The notes under the pieces were generated by a model. The model did not search any database and was not told where the DNA came from. It saw only the letters and a program-made list of their open reading frames with translations. Shown here piece by piece: positions 1-9,563 of a stretch of 15,079 nt of DNA. The position numbers were made by a program, and so were the translations under genes. The DNA is from Alectoria sarmentosa. Its lineage: Eukaryota; Ascomycota; Lecanoromycetes; Lecanorales; Parmeliaceae. How positions within the stretch are numbered: position 1 is the stretch's first letter; each line of letters begins with the position of its first letter. The stretch covers positions 1 through 15,079 of the forward strand of contig WOGZ01000561.1 in the NCBI GenBank assembly GCA_009733775.1, written 5' to 3'.

Positions 1-1873
1 TAGTCCAGACCACTAAGGACTAATAGTTCGATTTGATGGTCTGGACCATCGGGCGCCTTGCGCATCGCAGATCGGTATTTTTGCCGGTTGATTCGACATT
101 GCTGAGCTGGGCAACAATGTGGTTGCCGGCATGTTGTTGTTGTTTTTTTGGTGAGTTTTGTCCGTCTATGGATCTCGTATGCACGTTATGCTTTCTTTGC
201 CTGGGTACTAGCATGTGGAAAGCTGCATCCCCTCGCACTCATCTTTCTGCTCTGCTCTGCTCGGCTCAAGCACCGCTCTCTCATACTTTCGGTCCTTCAA
301 TGACCAAGTTCTAGATGCTTGCCAAACGGTTGATATCTAAACCAGCCACTAGCTTTCTCCCACCACTACGATATCGATGGATTACTTTGCTGATCTAGAC
401 TTCGAATGCAGCGGTGCAGGATTCGGCTCCCTACTCAATCTTGACGGCCGCCGGGAAGCCACTGGTGCTATGGAGGGAGGTGAGGATTTGGTGGCTTGGG
501 GAAGTCGTGTGGTCGAGGTGCATGCGGGGATGCCGTTTCGGGCGTAGAGGTTTGAGTGAATGACTGTTTTGGACATGTTTGTTGGGGCTGAACAAATGTG
601 CGATATAGCGGATGGGAAACGTCCAAATCTGTCTTCTCGCGCCTTTTCTTGAGGCAGAAGATAGCAATGATGAAATCAGGTCGGCTGCGAAGGGTGTGCA
701 ATGCAATGCGCACTCAAATCCCCATCTGTCGGCAGGGCTGCTGCTACTATTGGTACTTAAATCCAGCTTTCTTCTCTTTTGCCACCCACAGATTTTGCAG
801 CCGCCCACAAGTAGAGAAGATATCAAGACCGTGATAATTCCCTTCCTGAGTATGGGGCAATGATGACTATTGACGAAGGCATCAACCATGGCCTCGCAGT
901 CGTCTTGTACTAGTACGCTACCCAGTATGCAACCATACTCTGCGACGAAACCGAGAGTCGCGAGGGCCCTTTGATGAAATTTTCGCCTTTTCATCTCCAA
1001 TCGCATCGAGGCAACACGAAACTCTCAAACTTTCACCTACAGGTTGACCTTCCCTTGGCCAAGCCTGGCTGCAAATCGTCTCTATTCCACGGCAGGAAAT
1101 AAGAGAGCAGTTTTGTCAATCATGTACGCTGGTTGTAGATGGTGACAGCTGTCAGCTCAGTGCCCACATCAAACCAGGTGGGACAGGGCAGGCCGACTTA
1201 GTTACCTGGTTGGAGGTATGGGAGGAGGTTCCTGCTATTATGTCTACACATACATTTGAAGGGTGGCAGGGATGCTTCGCTAAAGAATCTGAGACTCATG
1301 TGCGAGCGCTGGTGGTATTGGTGGAAAAGCCGACAGTGATTAGTGGTGAACGGCATGATTGATGTTCTGTTGGATCGTCCAAATTCGTGAAATGCTGAGG
1401 GTAGGAAGGGATGGTTGGGAATTTGTTCTGGAGCAGTGATCGCGATGACCACTCGACGTTTGGGCAACAGTAGGAGAGCCATGAGTTGATATTGTGTGCA
1501 AAGTCGCGTCGAGACGCACGGATTCTTTCTTGCCGATCTCATAAGTCCAGGATAATATCAAGCACTGATGCGCGTGATTCCAGGAGCCCCCATTCTTCCC
1601 AATCACCAACTCTTTGCGACCTCAGTCAATTGTTCCATTGGCGAAGATTTGAACTCACATGGTGTTGTTCGCGCAATATTCACCACCCCCTATGCAAACA
1701 AGGCTTAACAAATGCGAATTTGCCTACAGATTCACCCTAGACTAGGACTCAACGACCTGTGCAGCTTCTTCCCTAATCTACTCGTCTTTTCCTACCCCAA
1801 GTTCCGTCAACAGTACAGGGGAAATGAAGGTAACCAGTGTTGTTGAGGAAGTGATCACGAATACAACATATGC
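1..1873. other. Left flank without a supported gene
   Basis: This stretch has ordinary base composition and several open frames on both strands. None resembles a protein family I recognise, and none joins through convincing splice sites. The longest is 191 codons on the minus strand (431-1006); it is low-complexity in places and has no domain I can name. A 57-codon plus-strand frame at 377-547 starts with ATG after a CT-rich stretch, but its start context is poor. The segment may hold the 3' flank of the gene at 1874-4585 and part of another gene running off the left edge. Confidence 0.5.
3..46. repeat. Short inverted repeat at the window edge
   Basis: A perfect 10-bp inverted repeat, GTCCAGACCA at 3-12 and TGGTCTGGAC at 37-46, with a 24-bp loop. 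It could be a small hairpin, part of a terminator, or the end of a repeat cut by the window edge. No function can be assigned. Confidence 0.3.
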
Positions 1874-4585
1874 TTAGGAAAGCTCGGTTGGCAGCAACCC
1901 TCTAGCGGCGAAAGCTGGCACCACAAGCGTCAATGCTTCAGCCTCGTCCTCAGCCAGTCCAGCCAGCACAACCGCACTCGCGATTTCACTCAAGACATCG
2001 TTCGTCCAGGTCTCACCATTTGGGCCTGTAATCTTGGTCGTACGTCCCTTGACCTGCAATATTTGGCTTGTGAATGATAGAATAAAGAGAGTGAACAATT
2101 CCTGGGCGCAGTTCCGCTCCAGTGACGAGCTTGACAAAACCGCTACCTCGGTCGTCACATTGTTTGTCCCTTTATAAAAATCTCGCATAAGGGAAGCTTG
2201 CATCTCCGGCAAGCTAAGTCCGCGAAGATAAGCGAAGTCGTTTTCTTCGCGTTCTGTATCCTTAACGGAAGGGTGGAATTCCTGCTGGCCTAGCATTCTC
2301 AAGATTCTAGTCGATGATATGCTGGGGTCAGAAAGTCGCAAGACATCGAGCTCTACAGCATCTGTGGTGGGCTCGCCGATCAGATCGAGGTTTTGACTGT
2401 AGAGTTGTGTCAGCGTTGTTCACAGCTCTTTCAAGACGCAGATTATAGTGTTAGAAAATCTTAGGCCCAAAGATTCTGTGGTAGGCACTTAAAGGCAAGG
2501 ATGTAATTGAAGAATGCACATCCCGAGCTTCAAGCCTTACGTATAGACATGCGAAAAAAGGGTAGCTTAGATGAAATTGTGGGAATTCACTTACTCGGCT
2601 AGATCCCTGAATCGTGAGTGATGGGAAGACAAAGAGATTCCATACATAGGGGCGTTTTTTGCTTGCCGTTCCTCTGAAGATCGACCAAATAGTGACAAAG
2701 TCGTGTGCAGAGAAGTTTGGGGAGAAAATTATTTGCCAGTGGCATTGCCTAGAAGTACTATTATACGATCGTCGCCGATGATTCGATAATATTGGGGCCA
2801 TCGCGCCGTCTCATTCTCATCTTGAGCTCGGGCTTTACTCAAAGGATAACGATGTTCAAGCACTGCAAGCCAGAGAGATAATATCGCAGCCATCGTCCCT
2901 GAGTCTGCTGTTAGGACAGGATCTTCTTGAGCTCCTTTGGACATTTCGACTCGTCCCGGACTCGATGAGGAATAGAGTGTCGTTGTGGGCAGATGGTCAA
3001 CGTTTCCATCGTTCATCCGCAGCGAGGGTTGGATTGCCCAACGATGTTCATTGCAGTCGAGGAAGTTTCCGTCCAAAACACCATCCATGTGTCTGTGGGA
3101 ACATATCGTCATGGTGGCTCGTATAGCATTGACTAGCTGCTGAGCGAGGAGAAGTGTGGAGTCTTCCATGGGAACGGTTTTTCCGATACTTTTTGCTGTC
3201 TTAATCAAATCATTTGAGGGGTTTGGATCTGCTACTGTTTCTCCCGATTCGTATAACGAAGGCTGCGCTTTGGGTTCAGGACAAATGTATTGGACGTATC
3301 GAGGAGTGGCGTGTGCGGGCTTATTTGGTATAGATGTACCGGTCACAAGCTCCCATGCCTTGGCCTCGCGCAGAAGATAAGCTATTCCAGCAGCCTCGTT
3401 ACCAGTAGGAAGCGGTTGGTATATTGGTGGATTTGCAAGACCTCGCCCAATGAACGCTCTCGCGCATGTCATCGTTAACGTGGCACCGAGCTGCATCAAT
3501 GCAACAGACCAATGCATGGCTCGCAAACCGATAAACTGACAGATATAGCCTATGAGAGCGACGACGGTGCTGCATGATGTTACAAGATTGTAGTCTTGCC
3601 CGTTGCTTCTGGACACCTTGATCGCCGATTGCCCTTTCGGATGAAAGATAGCATAGGAAAGAAAATGTTTGTCGTCCACGGTGCAAGCCCTTTGAACACA
3701 AAGCGGCTGGTACTCAGCTGAGACATCCCTTGAAGGTAGTGCATCTGCAATCTCTCCTGGAACTAGCTCATGCACCCTCGAACTCCTCTGGATGACCCGG
3801 GCGCAGCCTAGAAGACCAAAAGTAAGCAGTACAGTGCCAACAAGGTAACAGGGAAACCCATATGTGGAAATCATGTTACTGCCAGCTATCCATGACCAAC
3901 GGTATACGGTAAAGGCACTGAGCACAAGAATCATGACTTGTATAATGGTGCCAATTATGAATATCGGCAGAGACTCCCAAGATAATGGAATGGCGCCCCG
4001 AACGTTCAGTGTTAGATTGGGGGCAACACTCGGAATTTCCACGTCAGTCTGGTTGGAGCTTTGACGATAGAAGTTCTGTTTCAGGGCTTCGGAGAGCGTC
4101 ATGATGGTCTCTGGCTCTTCCCCCTTGTTGAGTATGTACTGAAAAGTGGCTGGCTGACCGGCGACTCTGACAGTTTCCGAGCCGCTCCACATCTCGCAAA
4201 CTTCTCCAGAAGTAGCTGACAGCAGCTCCAGCTCGGCTGTTGATCTGCTCTCACGAGCACTATAAGAGAGCAAGGTGTCAACTCATGACATTGTGCGAGA
4301 CGATTGCTTGTGTGGTGCAAATTCGTACCGGCCGATCAAAGTTTTGAGTTTACTTGTTCCCTCAAGACGAATGGCACTGACCATGACTGTCAAGATACCC
4401 ACAGGATAAATTGCGAGCATAGCGTTGTCCAGCCAACCCATTGACATGCCGAGGAATTGTTTCGTCATTTGATCGCCGAATAGGGCCAGCAGAGGCGCGA
4501 GGTCGGTGAAGAGGTTATTCGAGAAGTCGTCACCAGGGAAGCCAGTATGGGTGACATTTGGAGTAAGAGCTGGGGCAGCGCCCAT
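1874..4585 (-). CDS. Fungal multi-pass membrane protein of unknown function (four-exon model)
   Basis: Proposed exons on the minus strand are 4585-4329, 4259-2767, 2673-2595 and 2396-1874. All phases fit, giving 2352 nt and 783 residues. The first exon (residues 1-86) has the motif SNNLFTDLAPLLALFG, then TKQFL.MSMGW and a membrane segment near 53-73. Splicing creates LIGR-ARESRSTAELELLS. I recall this junction from a large uncharacterised fungal family that is often mislabelled as ankyrin-repeat protein. Further membrane segments lie near 183-204, 218-239, 313-331 and 336-353. The long C-terminal part looks cytosolic and has no domain I can name. The start is the ATG at 4583-4585, just before the family motif. 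Exons 1 and 2 are strong. The 3' half is less certain because the long exon frame meets TAA at 2729-2731 unless intron 2 is removed. A copia element sits 58 bp upstream of the ATG, so expression is probably altered. Confidence 0.7.
2397..2594 (-). other. Candidate intron 3 of the membrane-protein gene (198 bp)
   Basis: The donor GTAAGT is a consensus match. The acceptor CTACAG is preceded by a consensus branch site GCTGAC. The join gives ...RDLA-D-QNLDLIGEP in phase. The length is more than twice that of intron 1 and another frame is open through most of it, so a hidden small exon is possible. Confidence 0.5.
2674..2766 (-). other. Candidate intron 2 of the membrane-protein gene (93 bp)
   Basis: The donor is GTATAA and the acceptor CTTCAG after a pyrimidine-rich stretch. 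The length is a multiple of three, and removal eliminates the in-frame TAA at 2729-2731. The branch site is weak. Alternatives are a nonsense mutation (CAA to TAA), or a one-base deletion that would move reading into the overlapping frame open over 2451-2801. Confidence 0.45.
4260..4328 (-). other. Intron 1 of the membrane-protein gene (69 bp)
   Basis: The donor is GTACGA and the acceptor TTATAG, with GTTGAC as a plausible branch site. Removal joins the first two exons in phase and recreates an arginine codon in the family motif LIGR-ARES. The exon frame runs on for only a few codons before a TGA inside the intron, which supports splicing. Confidence 0.85.
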
Positions 4586-4643
4586 AGCAGGCCTGTTATT
4601 GAGTGCCTGGGTTATAAGATGTCCTAAAGATTCACTGCCTTTC
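4586..4643 (-). promoter_or_regulatory. Remaining 58-bp leader between start codon and retroelement
   Basis: Only these 58 bp of the native upstream sequence remain joined to the membrane-protein gene. The last five bases, CTTTC, are the left copy of the target duplication. The native promoter should continue on the far side of the element from 9896. Confidence 0.6.
4639..4643. repeat. Target-site duplication, left copy (CTTTC)
   Basis: CTTTC directly abuts the left LTR and is repeated exactly at 9891-9895. Five bases is the usual duplication length for Ty1/copia integration. Confidence 0.93.
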
Positions 4644-4970
4644 TGTTGCGAGAACAGATTGCGGAGCGGAATAACTAGTAGCCGAGTGGTTTCAATAGTA
4701 GTAGATTGTGATTATGATTATGATAATGATCGTGTTTAAACAGCATAAAGAGAAAAGCATAAAAGCGGCCATGATTCAATCTATAGAGAACAAAGGGGCC
4801 CCGAAATCGGATTCAAACAATTATCGAATTCCTATGGGTTTCTTACCGAAAAGTGACGAACTCAGAAATATTATTTTCATGATCATTTGTCGAATTCACA
4901 TGATTCACATGAGTCTTTCGTATAACACATATAAGCGAATCTATTATCTAATGAGTGAGTTTAAACAACA
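4644..4970 (-). repeat. Left LTR (3' LTR of the element)
   Basis: It begins TGTTGCGAG and ends AAACAACA, giving inverted TGTTG/CAACA termini. It aligns without gaps to 9564-9890. The outer (left) part keeps GC-rich sequence such as GCGGAGCGG that is mutated in the right copy. The inner (right) half has lost most CpC sites. A GGGGCCCC palindrome lies at 4795-4802 and a GATTAT-type short repeat near 4706-4731. It faces the membrane-protein gene in the same orientation, so it could act as a substitute promoter or carry read-through transcripts. Confidence 0.93.
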
Positions 4971-4980
4971 TTTTCTTTTT
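4971..4980 (-). other. Polypurine tract
   Basis: On the minus strand this reads AAAAAGAAAA immediately before the TGTTG of the 3' LTR, the expected place for priming plus-strand DNA synthesis. It fixes the orientation of the element. A primer-binding site next to the other LTR cannot be recognised because that sequence is heavily mutated. Confidence 0.75.
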
Positions 4981-5289
4981 ATGAATTCGCTTATTTCGAT
5001 TAATGAAGATTATACACATTTATTAATCGTTTGCATCGTTCAAAGAATTGTTTAATTAAAGATTTAATGAATATGTTTGCGATTTAATCGCTTATAAATA
5101 CGAAATCTATAACAATTTCATTATTAATTAAAATCTTTCGCATATAATGATATTAAATATCGATATATTTGATGCGTTAATGATATTTAAAATTTTTAAT
5201 GAAGATAAGATTATTTTTATTATCGTCGAATAAACGAATCGAATCGTTTTTAAAAATTCGAAAATGTAATTTTTGAAATTATCGTATAA

Positions 5290-5480
5290 TTTATATTATT
5301 ATTTTAATAATTTTAATGAAAATGATGTATTCAATTTCAATAATAAATGTAACGACACTTTTTTACTTTTTATTATTTCAAATATAAACCGCTTGATTTC
5401 GTAATAAAACATATTTATAAATGAAATTTTTATTTGTTTTATCGTTATTATAGATCGAATTTAAATAAGCGATAAAATGT
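5290..5480 (-). pseudogene. Decayed RNase H domain of the copia polyprotein
   Basis: The minus-strand frame starting with the Ala codon at 5468-5470 reads AYLNSIYNNDKT and then YKYVLL. This aligns with the copia RNase H stretch whose usual pattern is a Y-S/T-D-A/S core followed by K-T-D-R-K-S and GYVFLL. The first catalytic Asp is now Asn (5459-5461). A conserved Trp has become TGA (5378-5380), and a position usually Gln has become TAA (5363-5365). Downstream, IEIEYI matches the TEAEY region with its Glu retained. All the losses are G-to-A or C-to-T changes. The domain is dead, but its identity is clear. Confidence 0.8.
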
Positions 5481-5789
5481 CTTTTTTTATAAAATCGTAA
5501 ATCATATTTAATAATATCGACGATGTATCTGAATACTCGATTAATTGTATTCAAATAACGTATAATAAAATAATAATAAAATTGATTTAATTTATCAATC
5601 GCAAAGATTAAATTAAATCGTATATTAATTATAAAATATAGAAAACTTTCAATGCGTTTTTTAATAATTTAATTAATTAATGCGTTTTTCGTCGAAACGC
5701 GTAATTTCGATCATTTCGTATTTATCGAATAATATAATAATCGAAATGCATTACTTCATTTTATATTTATAAAAAATCTTTTTAACGTA

Positions 5790-6314
5790 TTATAATTGAT
5801 TAAGAATTAAGATAATAACGATACGATGTATTTGAATATCGAATATCTTATCGATTAAGCCCAAATCTTTTATTTTGAAAAATGTTTTAATATTGTTTTT
5901 GATAATGTTTATTAAAGTCTCGATTATAATAAAGATAAGAATATCGTCGACATAAAAAACGACGATAATTAATTTTGAGTTTATGATTCGAATATAAATA
6001 CATTTATTCGAGAATATAGATTTGAATCTCATTTTAATGATGATTTTTTCGAATTTCATATTTCAAATACGAGTCGATTGTTTGAAATTATATAATTCTT
6101 TTAATAAATAAAGCACTTTATTATTAATAACATCTGAATATTCGAACGATATTATTATATAAATTTTATCATATAAATTATTATTAAGATACGCGTTATT
6201 GACGTTTAATTGATAAATTAATAAATTCAAATAAATTGTTAAGGCGAATAATAATTTCAATAATTTAAACTTGAAAATAAATGCGAACGTTTCGTCGTAA
6301 TTTATTTTTTTCAT
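5790..6314 (-). pseudogene. Decayed reverse transcriptase (RVT_2) of the copia polyprotein
   Basis: The stretch at 6314-6063 has YDETFA, YLNLLIYQLNV and NKVLYLLKELYNFKQ, matching the copia RT order of YDETFAP, the first catalytic motif, and LYGLKQ. The first catalytic Asp is Asn (6204-6206, AAC). The stretch at 6059-5790 carries an intact YVDD box (5943-5954), then KDLGLI and FDIQI, where the family has DLG and F-L-G-I-Q. Stops separate the two stretches. Glycines replaced by Asp or Asn and prolines replaced by Phe or Leu fit C-to-T/G-to-A decay. This is the catalytic polymerase of the element and is no longer functional. Confidence 0.9.
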
Positions 6315-7436
6315 TTATGAATACTCTCGAACAATTAATTTTATCTTATATTAATCGATGATTTTATCGAAATTATATTTGATTTTAAATATTTATTTGC
6401 AATTAATAAACTTGCGCTCGATAAATAAATTATTGAATTTTCAAATATTATTAATTATTAAGTCGATGATTTATTTAATAATAATAGATTTTCATTTAAA
6501 CGTATTAAGTTCATTGATGATTTTTTTATAAATCGTAAATTCGATATATTGTGCGATATGTGCTTGATTTTTAAAATTAAAGATTTTATCGAATTTTACA
6601 CGATTGTTCGTTTTATGAATACGCGACGATTTGATAAATGTAATTGTAAATTTTATAAAACGTCGTATATTGTTTTCTAATATAAAAATAAACGTTGAAC
6701 TTATAATAATAATATTTAAAATCGAATCAGATTCGATTTGAAAAATCGAAATTTCGATCATTTGATATTCATTTAAGATTTTCGAGATCTCATTAATTGC
6801 GAAAAAAGAAGTTCTTTCATTATCATTATCTGATAAACGAAATTGCGAATCTTTTTTATGATGATTAAAAACTGCTTGATGAGAGTCTCTCTTTGATATT
6901 AATTCTTTTAAATCGTTATTTTATTCGTTTATTAACGACGATATGATGTTATTAATTGAGATTTTATCGTTCTCTTAGTCATTATCGTCGTTAAATATAT
7001 ATTTATTTATTGTCTCGACGGCATTATTAATAATATCGTTATTATCAAATAATATAAATGTTTTTTTTATACGCATAAAGTCGAATTTCGGAAATAAATC
7101 TTCAAATAGCAATTTCAAGTCTTTTCGATATTCGTAAAAAATCATATTCGTAAATCATTCGAATCGATTTTTATCAGATTTATAAACACGATATTGAGTT
7201 TTCGAATAATATTCGATATATATTTTTAAATAATTCACGCTATGCAACTTGCTCCGTCGTTATTTTTTAAATAAAAATATTTTACACACACATTCAAATA
7301 TTATCTCGTTATTGAAATTTAACATCATTTTCGTTTATTATTCTTTAAATGATTTATTCTTTTTGATAAAAAGTTTATTATAAATGTGATACGCGTATAT
7401 TATCGTTTTTGTTTAAAAAAATAATGATAATTTCGA
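6315..7436 (-). other. Copia interior between integrase and reverse transcriptase
   Basis: This AT-rich internal sequence corresponds by position to the variable linker between integrase and RT in copia polyproteins and to the N-terminal edge of RT. One frame at 6492-6761 stays open for 89 codons, but I recognise no conserved motif in it. Stops are frequent in all frames. Confidence 0.6.
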
Positions 7437-7880
7437 TTATATAAGCATTGCTTTAATTATTATAATCACAATTTTATTGAATTTTTTCGAGATTTCATTT
7501 TGATATGCGATATAGATAAAAATAAACTTTATATAAACATTTATATCGCGTAATTCTTTCTCGATGATCTTATATTTCAATGTATTATTAATATAAATAT
7601 ATATTATCGATTTTTTATCTTTAATCAATAAATGTTTGATTTCGTGAATCAAAAAATCATGAATTTCGATTTTGAATGCGATAAGTCGTATCATCGTTTG
7701 TTTAATTGTCTTATTAATAAATGATACGAAATATATATATTCTCTTCTGATATTATCGATAAAAAACTTGTTTTAAAAATCAATATACATTTTTATTATT
7801 GATATCGTAATCTTCATATGAAATTTTTTATTAATGATTTTAATCATTTTTATAATATCACACACGTCGCAATCGAAATC
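7437..7880 (-). pseudogene. Decayed integrase of the copia polyprotein
   Basis: The zinc-binding pair CDVC is kept at 7860-7871, followed by KMIK and NKKFH, which resemble the copia CxxC-K-x-x-K region. The core begins near 7790 with YIDF, in place of the usual HTD, then YIYFVSFI. The stretch at 7694-7437 has INNTLKY, where the family has the second catalytic Asp in a DNG-type motif. NEISKKFN then stands where the family has an N-G-x-x-E-R-x-N motif; the catalytic Glu position is probably Lys at 7485-7487. The spacing of about 35 residues fits the D-D-35-E triad. The catalytic site is lost through transition mutations. Confidence 0.85.
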
Positions 7881-8630
7881 TTTTAAAATCTCAAATCGAT
7901 TTGTTTTACGAACATGAAAATGTAAATTCTTTAATTTATATGCTTTCAAATGATCAAATCGTTGATATATTAATTCGAATATTATGAAAATAAAATGTTT
8001 ACGTTTAAATAAAATCTTCGTAATAATTATAATCGTTCGATTAATCGATATAAATGTTTTATCGAAATTGCAATTAATTAATTCGTAAAGATTATTTTTT
8101 ATATAATCAAAAACGACGATATTATTCGTTCTTTTATTAATAATTTATATTATTTAATTATCGAAATATATCAAAAATTCACGTTTATTAAAGGCGATAA
8201 TAAATAGCAAATTAACTTTCATGTTCGATATATAAAATATATTCTTTAAAATTTGTGTTTAACGATCGACTCGTATACGAATATCGTTTATATCTTTATA
8301 TGATAATTCGTTTTAATTATCGAATTTCATTATTTCATTATAATGAATCATGTTGACGAATAAATTTTTTTGAAATGTTATATAATGTATAATCCTCGAG
8401 TCGATAATTTATTCGAGAATTTTAATAATATGTTTGCGATGTGTAATTATTTAAATAAGTTTTTTGCGAAATATGTCTTTTATATCATTATTCTCTTTTT
8501 TCGTTATAATAACGATTTTATTCTTTCATTTGAAAAGGCGAATTATAAATTTATTAAAAGTTTTATGATTATTTTTTGATTGTGAAATATCGTTTTTATT
8601 CGCTTTTTCCCCTTTTTCCTTAAAATTAAA
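7881..8630 (-). other. Decayed protease and integrase N-terminal region
   Basis: By position this should hold the aspartic protease and the HH part of the integrase zinc-binding domain. I could not find a convincing D-S/T-G protease triad near 8330-8390 after mutation. The plus-strand 69-codon frame at 8370-8579 is an artefact of AT-rich decay. Confidence 0.5.
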
Positions 8631-8672
8631 ACAATTCGATTTATAATAATCTTTTTTATCACATTCAAAACA
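8631..8672 (-). pseudogene. Gag zinc knuckle (CCHC turned CCYC)
   Basis: The minus strand reads CFECDKKDYYKSNC. This keeps the CX2CX4(H)X4C spacing of the retroviral-type nucleocapsid zinc knuckle. The metal-binding His is Tyr and the conserved Gly is Asp; both follow from single C-to-T or G-to-A changes. It marks the gag region and fits just downstream of the capsid part of the element. Confidence 0.85.
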
Positions 8673-9563
8673 CTCGACGTTTACGAAATTATTATTTTTT
8701 AAACGATTTCTTTAATTTTGTTTATCATCACGATTTTTTTTTATATTAATAATGTTTAAACTATTTTTACGTCTGATGTTTTATTTCATTATATAAAATT
8801 GTTTCAAAATTAATGTTATAATAAAAATGTCGATTTGATTTAAAATGTGCTTTATTATATTATACTCGTTTTTTTAATATGCATTCACGATCACGATCGC
8901 ATAATATATATTCGATGACTTTGCATTTAATATAAAATTATAAATTTCGTCGCTCAATTGCTTTAAAATCATCGTTATTTTATCGATTAATTCATCGTTA
9001 TTTTTAATATAATCGAAAAATCGTTATAACATAAATGATAAACGTCTTTTATTATTCATTTTATAAAGTCATTTCAATTCGTCTTATACGTTTTTGAATG
9101 AGTTTATATTATTTATATAATTTTATTGCGTTTTTTTCACATTAACAATTAGCATAATAATTATTTAATAATTTATAAACATTTAATTACGTTTTTTCTT
9201 ATCATCGTTTAAACATTTTTTAATATCTTTTATAATATTTCACATATCACGTTTTATAAAAAATATCTTATAAATTTGAATTTAATTATTATGATTGTGA
9301 GTTTTTAAGATAAATAACTTAATATATAAATGTTTTAATAACGACTTATTTAGATCGTTCAAATCGATTTTCAACATTTATCTTTTATTTTTTCTAATAA
9401 GTGTTATAAACTTCTCGTTTAATGAATTCGAATCTTATTCAATAATATAAAGATTTGATGACGTCGTTTTTCGATCGATGAATGTTATATTTTATTTTAT
9501 TGAAACGATAACGAGATCTCATTTAATAATTATTTAATAAATAAATTAATCGAATTTATAATT
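8673..9563 (-). other. Decayed gag region of the copia element
   Basis: This is the 5' part of the interior between the right LTR and the zinc knuckle, where copia elements encode capsid. It is extremely AT-rich with stops in every frame, and no capsid motif is readable. Identification is by position only. No primer-binding site can be read just inside 9563. Confidence 0.6.

Noticed and set aside
377..547. Plus-strand 56-residue ATG frame after a CT-rich stretch, with a possible GTGAGG donor inside
   Set aside because: No recognisable family, poor start context, and no convincing following exon after the possible acceptor near 608.
431..1006. 191-codon minus-strand open frame
   Set aside because: Composition is not protein-like, no domain or hydrophobic pattern of interest is seen, and overlapping frames are open as well.
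1640..1665. tRNA T-arm-like sequence on the minus strand (GTTCAAATC followed by a CGCCA end)
   Set aside because: The T-stem pairs only partly and no matching acceptor 5' strand or anticodon arm is found at the required distance upstream.
4708..5055. Plus-strand 115-codon frame across the left LTR
   Set aside because: It lies in the LTR and adjacent AT-rich interior, starts with repeated Met-Ile from a short repeat, and is antisense to the element.
8370..8579. Plus-strand 69-codon frame inside the retroelement
   Set aside because: It is antisense to the copia polyprotein in AT-rich mutated DNA; the frame is a by-product of decay.
4971..9563. AT-rich interior as a mitochondrial insertion or centromere-like sequence
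   Set aside because: The LTRs, target duplication, polypurine tract and ordered copia domains explain it as a mutated retrotransposon.
9541..9563. Primer-binding site next to the 5' LTR
   Set aside because: The sequence is too heavily mutated to match any tRNA 3' end or internal tRNA segment with confidence.
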